DNA of 64,000 nt, taken from positions 147,867-211,866 of the forward strand of contig WELA01003305.1 in NCBI GenBank assembly GCA_009602735.1. The letters run 5' to 3'. The notes under the pieces were generated by a model. It did no database searches and was not told the DNA's origin. It worked only from the letters and a program-made list of their open reading frames with translations. This DNA comes from Mesotaenium endlicherianum (Eukaryota; Streptophyta; Zygnematophyceae; Zygnematales; Mesotaeniaceae). Positions within the stretch are counted from its first letter, which is position 1. Each line of letters starts with the position of its first letter. This document shows positions 56,400 to 64,000 of this stretch, in pieces. The position numbers and the translations under genes are program-made.

Positions 56400-57400
56400 T
56401 TGTCATCTGCTGCCAAGTCATAATCGTCTCCAGCAACCACGTCATGGAGTGATGCCCAATCATATTGCCGAATATCTTCCCAGCGTCGTCCTGTCCCACC
56501 ATCGCAACGATTTCTTGTGCAATGGAGTTGGGTACCCCCAGGCACCTTCCCTTCCCTTCAGCTGTCGGCTCTCTCCACTGAGCTTCTCTGTCGTGCGCAT
56601 TCTTCACCATACTTGGTCCTCCATTCACGAATGCGCGTGATCCTGGGTATGCTGTGAAGGTGGGCAGCACCACCTTTGGCAGGCCTGGCTCGTTGACGAC
56701 GTACTGTGGGTAGGAATCCCTCCTGATCACTGGCTTGGTTTCCACCAACAGTGCTTCTCCCACAGATACTGCCGTTGGTGTGCGCCGCGTAATCTCCTCC
56801 ATCTCCCTCAGGATTTCAATGGACATGCCGTTGGTCCAGAATAGTCTGGCCTGGTGTGAGAGTCCTCCGTGCCTGGCGTCGTTGATCAATACATGATGAC
56901 CCAGGGTGGAGTCAAAGACCAGCCATGGATCTCCTTGCTTCATCTGGTTGTAATTCATCCCTGGATGTACATTCTCAATCACAAACACTGGTGGGTAGAG
57001 ATGCTGGCGTTCCCGCGGCATACCGATGATTTCCACCAACCATCCTCAGTGTTGTGCTCCCCGGGTCATTGAATCCCCTCCTGTTCCCAGTTTGCGAGAA
57101 AGGTTGACAAGGAATCCCGCAAAAAATCCAGTCAATCCTATAACCATACAAGTCCTCAGACTTCACATCGAGAATGTTTCCTCCAGCAAGACGCACCAAA
57201 CTAGTAGGCACCAACGCCTTGAAATGGTACATTTGCCGCATCTGACTCTTGACCTCCTTAAATGCTGAAAGCACTCTCATCATTGTCCACATACAGCACT
57301 TTTGGTACCTGGATACCCTGCTGAATCAGTGAGATGGTTCCAGAACCAAGTCCGGCAAACAACTCCAGCACTACTACTCCTCTCCTGCGAAAAGGATCTT
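56400..57400 (-). pseudogene. Cytosine-5 DNA methyltransferase domain of element D (DNMT3-like)
   Basis: Right to left: motif I, VVLELFAGLGSGTISLI (FAG at 57,359-57,351), with a motif II acid in VLYVDNDESA; motif IV, IFCGIPCQPFSQTGN, with the catalytic PCQ at 57,112-57,104; motif VI, FVIENVHPG (ENV at 56,976-56,968); GLSHQARLFWTNGMSIE, resembling the DNMT3 RARYFWGN block; and a motif X-like GNMIGHHSMTWLLE (near 56,440). All expected catalytic and cofactor motifs are recognisable and in canonical, not DRM-permuted, order. It follows the protease directly. The domain differs strongly from that of element B except at the motifs. Broken copy with a few breaks. Confidence 0.85.
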
Positions 57401-57459
57401 CCATCCTCACAATGCCTTGCGGCAGCGGGTCTACTCCATGCATCAAATTGGCAGTAGAC

Positions 57460-58542
57460 TTAACTGCATAAGGAACTTGGCAGCAGCTCTTGCGGGCCAC
57501 GGTCCCTGTTACTCACAGCCTCTAGTTGCTCCATAATCCAAGGTTGCCAAACCAAGGGAGTCGGCATGTTGATGCTGGTGTAGATCTTCTCTTCGTGTTG
57601 CATGATGAGGTCATAATGGTCTGGATACTGGTCATTCACACAGCAGTCTAGCAGTCCGTAGTTTGCTTCTCCTGAGCAAACCATTTTTACAGGAATTTCT
57701 CCTGTCGGCTGCCGATCTGTCGACTGGTAAGTCACCCTCTGCTTCCGCAGGTCGATGACCATACCCAGGGGAATCAGGGCTTCTGTCCCCAAGAGAACAT
57801 CATAGTTCTCTGCCTCTGTCACCGTGCATTTTATGGGCAGTGACGCCTCCTCAGGTTTCCCCAAGTTTATTGTGATTTTCACAGGCTTGCGGGTGATTCC
57901 ACAAGACTTTAAAATCTGCCCAGATGCAGTCCTCAACTGAAAAGAAATTTCTTTCAGGTCCCTTGCCGTCAATCCCAGAGCTTTCACAGCTCGCTTTCCC
58001 AAGATTACTGGCTGTGCGCCATTGTCCAATAGGATATTGGGAGCGGCCCAGTTGTTAAACGTCAAAACTCTATCCTTGTTCTGCACTCTCACAGTGCTGA
58101 AATTAGTAGGCAGCGAAGCGCTGTTCGCGCCTTCCTCAGCATGGTCCAGCTGCTGTCCGGCTTCTTCAACCGTGAAAGGATACGTAAGACGCAGATCAAC
58201 GAGTGAAAGACAAGGAATATGCTGAATCCGGTGTTCCACCAGAGCCTTCAGCTTCTCCAGCGAAAAACTAAATGTCTTGCGTGGCTCAGGCTTGGCTTGT
58301 CGTAGCTGCGCAATCTCGTTCTCATCGAGAGTGATCCAAAAGGTCTGAGGAAGCTTCTCAGCATTCCTTGGAACCAGACGGTCATGATCTGCGCGCTCCG
58401 CAGCCGTTGCAGCCACGGCCTTCTCAGACGTCAGCTTCTCACCTTTGCAGACGGTCTTTTCGGCCACATCTGCATCATAATAGACATTAGGCACATTTAG
58501 TCTTGCAAATTGAGCTTTCAACTCTGCAATCTCTGCACTCAT
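57460..58542 (-). CDS. Protease region of element D
   Basis: An open frame of 360 residues. It begins MSAEIAELKAQFARLN, overlapping the end of gag by 4 bases. A Glu/Lys-rich spacer leads to the retropepsin segment (NILLDNGAQPVILGKRAVKA, near 58,036-58,000; YDVLLGTEALIPLGMVIDL, near 57,790), and the frame continues through QRVTYQSTDRQPTGEIPVKM toward the methyltransferase. It cleaves the polyprotein; related in layout to the B protease. Confidence 0.8.
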   Translation of the reverse strand: MSAEIAELKAQFARLNVPNVYYDADVAEKTVCKGEKLTSEKAVAATAAERADHDRLVPRNAEKLPQTFWITLDENEIAQLRQAKPEPRKTFSFSLEKLKALVEHRIQHIPCLSLVDLRLTYPFTVEEAGQQLDHAEEGANSASLPTNFSTVRVQNKDRVLTFNNWAAPNILLDNGAQPVILGKRAVKALGLTARDLKEISFQLRTASGQILKSCGITRKPVKITINLGKPEEASLPIKCTVTEAENYDVLLGTEALIPLGMVIDLRKQRVTYQSTDRQPTGEIPVKMVCSGEANYGLLDCCVNDQYPDHYDLIMQHEEKIYTSINMPTPLVWQPWIMEQLEAVSNRDRGPQELLPSSLCS

Positions 58543-60388
58543 AGCATCATACTTCTGGTTACCCTTTGGGTTACCAAATTTATCTTTTCCTTTTTCTTAC
58601 CCTTATCTGCCTCTTTCGTGGCAGCATTAGCCCATGGTGGCTTCAGATTTGGGTTCTTGGACCAACACTCATCTTCTGAGTGTCCCTTTTTGCTGCAATG
58701 TGCGCATACCTGCGCCTTGCTAGCAGACAATTGCTTAGCATCCGGGTACGGACAATCTCTCTTTTGATGTCCCGATTTCCCGCAATTCCAAGAGCCCTCT
58801 TCTGTCTCAGCAGTGTTGGCGTGCTTAGCAAACCTATTGAAAGACCCGCTCTTTTTCTTAAACTGAAAATTAGAGCTATTGGCCTTAGGCTGAAAGGATT
58901 CCTCCTTTCTCTCAGGAGCCATAAGCGTCCTGGAAGCCTCCTTGTACCAGACTTTACCTTCCTCGACATTGCGTGCTATTTCAGCAGACTCGTTGATGTT
59001 CCAATCGATTCCGCGTTTTGCAGATAGGTGCGGCCTGACCTCCCGATCTGTGTCTTTACCCAAACACAATAAGAATTTGTCAGCCACAATCCTAGGCTCA
59101 TAGATTCCTGCCTTCTTGGCAAGGTCTACCAATTTGGATTTGACCTCCATCACTGTCTCGTTCTTCTGACGGACAAAATGCACATAGCGGTGCACCTTAA
59201 GACTGCGATCCTCTGGGAATTTTGCTTCAAGCAACTTAAAGAAACGACGCAGACAGTGCTCAGAGTCTAACTGGTCATCCCCAGCCTCCATATCCCTACG
59301 GCAACTAGCCAATGCTTGCGCATGGCTTGCTTTNCGCATGGCTTGCTTCGTGGTGGCACTATCACCATGCTACCCTGTAAAAGGTGCAGCCCTACGTGTT
59401 ACTTATTCGTGAGCATTAGCAATCTTTTCAGACAATTCTGCACACACTTTACGCAATTCTGCGACAGACCCAGCATCATCATCTCGAGTAGCCGCTCGCT
59501 GCTGACCCTCGGTGAGTTGCTTCATGGCATCTGTTAATTCTTGTGTTAGTGCAGCTAAGTCTATGCTCTCAACAGGTGCAGCAGGTATCGCTCTTCCTGA
59601 TGACAAAGCGGACAGGCGGGCTTTCGCAGCCTCTTTCTGAATTTTAATATCCCTCGCCTTCTTTTGCTCGTCAAACGCCCATTCCTGGGTAAGGTTCTCA
59701 TCCTTCTGGAATTGGCCATAAAGCAACAAGGCATCCTTGTCCAAGTACTGAACCAAGCTTATAAAGCGAAAGACTGAGTGTAAGAAGAATCCTTTTGGAT
59801 TCTCTCAAAGAAGTCAGCCCAATAGATCTCATCAAACTCTTCGAAAGTGAGACTATTTCCACCGGTTCGTCCACTAAAACACTTTGTAGACAGCTTGAAC
59901 TTAGGATTTTCATCCTTATCATCACCAGTCATTTCGAACGGTGACCAAGACTCACTATCTTTACCCCACACGTCGTGCTCTCTGCCCAAATTGGGTACAA
60001 AGGCTTGCGCGTTATACGGATTCTCACCGTTCGTGGCAGTATGGCAAGACTCGTCTCCGGACGGTTGCTCACTCCACAGGTTATCCGTGCGCTCTGATGT
60101 CTCACTTCCTCGTGGACTCTGGCTTGAATCAGAACCTTCCGCAGGCTCCACAGGGTAGTAGAGTCTTCCACTCCTCAACCGCATGTACAGTTGAATTTCT
60201 CCGGATCCCCTTCCAGGTTGAGCACCGGCAGCCCTCACAGGCCTCAATCCCCAATTTGCTTGGGAATTTCTATTCACCTGAATTACAGAACCGAGGTTCT
60301 CAGAAGTAGGATGGAAGTCTCTTACTTCCACATAGGCTTTATGCCTTAAGGTTCTTGGGTTCACAGGCGAGCAAATTGTAGTTTGCAA
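58539..60388 (-). pseudogene. gag of element D, with zinc knuckles
   Basis: Right to left: an N-terminal Ser/Glu-rich part (RLRSGRLYYPVEPAEG, SLTFEEFDEIYWADFFERI), a coiled-coil part (AALTQELTDAMKQLTEG), a capsid-like core (LRRFFKLLEAKFPEDRS, YVHFVRQKNETVMEVKSKLV), and a zinc-knuckle region (NCGKSGHQKRDC and CAHCSKKGHSEDEC, 58,800-58,670). A basic end reads NLVTQRVTRSMML. It packages the RNA. A single N (59,334) lies in it at an assembly join. Broken. Confidence 0.8.
59320..59348. other. Unmerged contig join: 14-bp duplicate around a single N
   Basis: CGCATGGCTTGCTT stands on both sides of the N at 59,334, so two contig ends with a short true overlap were probably joined without merging. Confidence 0.75.
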
Positions 60389-61547
60389 AACACTCTAAGC
60401 AGCTTGACATACAACGTCAGATTCAGAGAAAATCGCCCTTCAGGCTTTCGCTTAACTTTCACAAAGTCACAGCTTACAAAACTCTGAAACTACACGTCTA
60501 TGCTGGCCTGGGTCAAGCTCTTCACTTAACACCGCGCCTTAACAGTTCTTCACTGCCAGGCTAGGCTCACTCATTTCTTCACTGAGAGCCTTATCTGCCA
60601 ATACTACCCTCTCTCTTCGAGATGCGAATGCGACTTCTAAGAACCTGGAAACTAACACACAACTCATCATTTTAAGGCTGCTTCACACACACTTGTGGCG
60701 TTCGGCCAAATCTGTGCTAATCTCCTAGCAGATTCTATTCTGCAGTTTTCCTACTTTCAACAGTGAGATTCCCTTTTGGGAACTCCTACAATCCTAACTT
60801 ATCTTCGATACACTAAGAAGAATCTTCAGCGTCGGCAGAAGCGTGGGGCCTCGGCTCTCCAATGGCCTTGGGAACTCCTTCTTCTTCTTCGCGCCCTTCT
60901 TCTCCTTCCTTCTGCTCTTTCTGCTCCTTCTGCTTCTTGGCAAAAGTGCGTGAGAGTGAATAACATGTCTCAGGCAAGATTCGTGCCTTCCGCAGGCACC
61001 ACACAGCGTCATCTTTCGAGAATGGCGTGCTTAGTCACAAAGCTTAGCTTCATGTCGCTTCTTCCTAGCCATGCTCAACTCAAACTCGTAGTCACTCGGC
61101 ATGCATGCACACCTCGTGACTGTCGCTTCTCAGCTGGCAGTCACGCCTAATTGGCTCGTGGCTAAGAACTCCTGAGCGGCGTGTACAAGCAAATGCCCCT
61201 TGCTCAAGATTCCCAACCGGGCGGCCGTAACCTATCTTGGCATTGCGGCCATGACCTGGCTTAATCTGCCAGTCACACAGTATCTGACTTGGTACCTGCT
61301 GGGCAACTCATCACTGATCCCCAACTTCTAGCCTCGCGGCTGTCTATGATGTCAAAACCTCCCCCATCCCTGGGTGTGGGGCACATTGACATTGACCCCT
61401 TGCCAGTGGTCTTGACGCCGACATAACCACTGACTGCGACGTAATCAGTCAAGTGGTCGGTGAGTCAACGTTGACTTTCCGAACCTGGATGGCCGTAGCT
61501 TGCGCTGCGTGTGCGGCACCGTCAAACGGATAGTAGTCGCGACACCA
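60389..61547 (-). other. Leader and putative primer-binding site of element D
   Basis: About 1.15 kb between LTR and gag without a convincing coding frame; CT-rich around 60,880-60,940. At 61,547-61,536 the minus strand reads TGGTGTCGCGAC, directly beside the LTR and beginning with TGG as a primer-binding site must. It would need a tRNA ending GTCGCGACACCA, which differs from the initiator-Met site used by the other elements here. Confidence 0.55.
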
Positions 61548-61917
61548 ATTCTATACCGTAGTATATACCTACCTCTATTATATTCTACCACATTAATTAA
61601 TATATCTCATCATGTCGTGCCTAACAGTGTCGGTCCCTCGGCACGTGCGTAGCCTTCCAGCACGTGTGCCTTCGGCCTGGTTGATGTGTCGGTGGCCCTC
61701 CTGACGTGTGGCAGACATGGTCGATCGACCTTTGCACGTGTGTTGGTGACAAGCCTTACCAGGGTTAACCCATCCCTGGGTTCCTGAACTTGCACCATGC
61801 AGCCTTGACCAACACTCAGGGTGACGTTCTCTGTCACCCGGCTCTCACCATCTGCTTATCCTAAGACTTTAGCAGAAAATTTTAAAAAATACTTGCCTTG
61901 CCTTAATTCCTCTTACA
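61548..61917 (-). repeat. LTR shared by elements D (as 5' LTR) and E (as 3' LTR)
   Basis: About 370 bp. On the right it meets E's polypurine tract (AAAGGGAAGGG on the minus strand, 61,928-61,918), on the left D's primer-binding site. Minus strand begins TGTAAGAGGAATTAAGG. The inner end (GGTATAGAAT) does not read CA, so that boundary is approximate. Confidence 0.7.
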
Positions 61918-61927
61918 CCCTTCCCTT

Positions 61928-63997
61928 TCAGCTGAGGCGTCCCTGCCTTTCCTGCTGAAAGCTATTATTTTCCAGCCCTGCGGCTAGGGGTTTAGGAAGG
62001 CAATCAGGACATTCCCATCGTCCTGCCATAATTTCTTCCTCGCCAATGCAGAAAGTGTGCCAACGGGCACCACACTCGTCGCAAGTTACCATTGCTTCCT
62101 GATCGTCCAGCACTTTGCACCTGGCACAAGGCGTGGCCGGCACCAATTCCTCGGGCACCACCCTAACTGTGGGATCAATATTCGGCAAATGGCATAGCGA
62201 GCAATTCTGCACGTGGTCTCTCATGGTTTTACCATCAAAACCTTCCAGTTCTAACACACCATTGTCAAACGCATGTTTCACGCGCAAGATCACTGCACCT
62301 GAACTGGTGTCGATGGTGGTCTTGGTCTGGCGCTTGCGGTAGACAAAGTCTCCTTCTTGTATCCGCGTCATCTGCAGGCGGTAGCTCCCGTCTCGCGTCC
62401 TAGCGTAACGTTGCGTATCTCTTTTCTGTGCAATTTTCAGATTGACTAGTGCAGCCGGTATCATGCGTTCAAATAACGCCTTACGGCGCACCATCACTTT
62501 TAACAGTTCATCAGGGCTGTCCAGGTCTTTCACCTGTTCAATCTCCTGCTTGATGCTGCTGGGCACTACTGGACTTCTGCCAAACAGTATCTGATATGGC
62601 GAGTAATTTGCCAAGGCAGCCTGCTTGCTAAATCTGTAACCCATAACCAGCCATGGCAGGGCTAGATCCCAGTCACGCTTGTCATGCTCAAGGCAAAACT
62701 TGCGCAAAGCAGACTTAATGGTTTGCACCATCCTTTCTGCCAGACCATCTGCTTGCGGATGATCTCTAGACGTAGTGCGATGATCGATGAAGCATCTGTC
62801 CAAGAGTTTCTGAAAAGACCCTTGGAACTCAGACCCTTGGTCTGTCAGCACTTCTGCTGGAGCTCCATGACGCACAATCACACCATTGAGGAATGCTTCC
62901 GCGGTCCCTAGGCTTTCCTTAGCAGTCAGAGGGACAACCTCTATCCACTTAGAGAAATGCTCAATCATGACCATGATATACTTGTTACCTTGCTTAGACA
63001 GCGGTAGCTCACCTGCGAGATCGCAGCTCCAACGGTAACCTAGGCCCATGATTGGCAAATGTTGCAAGTGTAGGTGTTGCTGCGTAAAACCAGCCTTGAC
63101 GCGATCACAGCTTTGGCAAGCCTTGATCACATCTTCACACTGCTGCTTCATGCCCCTCCACCAGTAAGACAGCTCCAAAAGACTATATGTCTTCTTGACA
63201 CCATAGTGTCCAGTGTTCTTGTGCATTTCTTGCACAAGGGCTCGTCCTTTGATGGGTTCTGGCACTAACTTCTCCTGACCAGTTTCTTCAATTCTGAAGA
63301 GGTTGTTGCATTTCCAGCAAAACCTTTTAGCTCGATGGTTTACCTGGTCCTTCTCCTTCACTGATAGTCCTTCCAAGTGAGTTCCCGTCTTAAGCCAGTG
63401 CATAGTAGCTTGATCTTTCCAGATCTCTGTACTGAACAGGGGTAGAGGCTCAGCTTCACCTGATGCTACTATTCCAGCCATTTCGGCTAGGCAAGCCACC
63501 AACTCTGCTGGGCTGCTCGGGTCTTCGTCCTCTCGAGCTCCTGTTCTGTCGTCTGAAGATGGGTCTGGGTTCCTGCTGAGTCCATCGGCGTCGTTGTTGA
63601 GCACTCCTGCTCTGTGCACCACCGTCATTTGGTACTCTTGCAGCTTAAGAGCCCAGCGAGCCAACTTACCAGTGAGGTCTCCATTCTTCATCAGCCATAG
63701 TAATGGTGAGTGATCCGTGATCAGTGTGAAGGGTCTTCCCCACAGATACTCTCTGAAGTGTGTGACCGCCCAAACCACTGCCAGCAGCTCTCCTTCATAG
63801 GACGAGTAGTTGCTCTCCGCTCGATTGTTAGAGCGTGAGGCATAGGCAATGACATACTCCTCTCTAGGGCTTGTGGCCTGAGTGAGTACTGCGCCAATTC
63901 CCACACGACTCCAGTCAGTGTGCATATTGAACGGTTTGGAGTAGTCAGGCGTTCGCAAGACTGGGGCTGTTACCAGCCGCTTCTTAAGCTCGTTCAT
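61928..63997 (-). CDS. pol of element E: RNase H, integrase, PHD finger (open to the right edge)
   Basis: 689 residues, reading in from beyond the window. RNase H: MHTDWSRVGIGAVLTQ, NYSSYEGELLAVVW, FTLITDHSPLLWLM, DADGLSRNPDP. Integrase zinc-binding region: HKNTGHYGVKKTYSLL...CQSCDRV. Core: YRWSCDLAGELPLSKQG, AEVLTDQGSEFQGSF and HPQADGLAERMVQ, giving the D,D,E triad. Tail: GDFVYRKRQTKTTIDTSSGA, then HVQNCSLCHLPNIDP. It ends with a PHD finger at 62,128-62,000 (CARC, CDEC, WHTFC, WECPDC; C4HC3 spacing). No break is seen in the visible part. The RT lies outside the window. Confidence 0.9.
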   Translation of the reverse strand: MNELKKRLVTAPVLRTPDYSKPFNMHTDWSRVGIGAVLTQATSPREEYVIAYASRSNNRAESNYSSYEGELLAVVWAVTHFREYLWGRPFTLITDHSPLLWLMKNGDLTGKLARWALKLQEYQMTVVHRAGVLNNDADGLSRNPDPSSDDRTGAREDEDPSSPAELVACLAEMAGIVASGEAEPLPLFSTEIWKDQATMHWLKTGTHLEGLSVKEKDQVNHRAKRFCWKCNNLFRIEETGQEKLVPEPIKGRALVQEMHKNTGHYGVKKTYSLLELSYWWRGMKQQCEDVIKACQSCDRVKAGFTQQHLHLQHLPIMGLGYRWSCDLAGELPLSKQGNKYIMVMIEHFSKWIEVVPLTAKESLGTAEAFLNGVIVRHGAPAEVLTDQGSEFQGSFQKLLDRCFIDHRTTSRDHPQADGLAERMVQTIKSALRKFCLEHDKRDWDLALPWLVMGYRFSKQAALANYSPYQILFGRSPVVPSSIKQEIEQVKDLDSPDELLKVMVRRKALFERMIPAALVNLKIAQKRDTQRYARTRDGSYRLQMTRIQEGDFVYRKRQTKTTIDTSSGAVILRVKHAFDNGVLELEGFDGKTMRDHVQNCSLCHLPNIDPTVRVVPEELVPATPCARCKVLDDQEAMVTCDECGARWHTFCIGEEEIMAGRWECPDCLPKPLAAGLENNSFQQERQGRLS

Positions 63998-64000
63998 GGC

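Larger units (their letters stand above)
40176..61917 (-). mobile_element. Element D: Ty3/gypsy retrotransposon with DNA methyltransferase and PHD finger, split by element B
   Basis: Minus strand, right to left: LTR (61,917-61,548), primer-binding site, leader, gag (60,388-58,539), protease (58,542-57,700), C5-DNA methyltransferase (about 57,390-56,400), linker region (56,181-54,355), pre-RT, then, beyond the inserted block 42,849-54,196, RT, RNase H, integrase, PHD finger, polypurine tract and LTR (40,484-40,176). The junctions AGTAG (42,844-42,848) and AGTGG (54,196-54,200) look like an imperfect target duplication of the insertion. Broken, with several breaks. Confidence 0.8.

Overview
The window is eukaryotic nuclear DNA, almost certainly from a large, repeat-rich genome of the green lineage. 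The evidence is one intron-split host protein kinase gene at the left end, chromodomain-bearing Ty3/gypsy elements, a DIRS-like tyrosine-recombinase retrotransposon (known from green algae, not from flowering plants) and retroelements carrying cytosine-5 DNA methyltransferase domains. From memory, such methyltransferase captures have been reported from charophyte algae and dinoflagellates. A charophyte alga of the Chara type is my best guess, held loosely.

Layout. 1-2,881 (minus): four exons of a CDPK/SnRK-group kinase, running off the left edge. 2,882-5,790: no gene seen. 5,800-12,029: old LTR fragments, including two solo LTRs of one family with clean 5-bp target duplications, and the 5' end of a minus-strand element (F). 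12,030-19,475: chromovirus 1. 19,476-22,362: GC-rich minus-strand fragment (B') of the methyltransferase-bearing element B. 22,363-25,856: sequence without recognisable genes, next to a primer-binding site and LTR (25,857-27,109). 27,110-30,111: DIRS-like element with a solo LTR inside it. 30,133-38,847: chromovirus 2, with an intact-looking accessory ORF. 38,848-63,997: a head-to-tail array of a minus-strand family (D/E) whose parts run gag, protease, DNA methyltransferase, linker, RT, RNase H, integrase, PHD finger. The D unit is split by the GC-rich plus-strand element B (43,710-52,910) and the LTR pieces around it. B has its own protease, methyltransferase, pol and PHD-like end.

The most notable biology is that two diverged Ty3/gypsy lineages here, D and B, each carry a DNMT3-like methyltransferase between protease and reverse transcriptase and a PHD-type chromatin reader after the integrase. 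The other full-length elements (chromoviruses 1 and 2) have a chromodomain instead, plus an extra coiled-coil/acidic/RS-rich protein after pol.

Caution on the assembly. Single Ns at 33,622, 35,518, 39,392 and 40,112 bound two blocks that line up without any offset change with 43,503-45,397 and 44,402-45,120. These look like gap-filling artefacts, not real insertions. A 120-base N run lies at 33,365-33,484 and another single N at 59,334.
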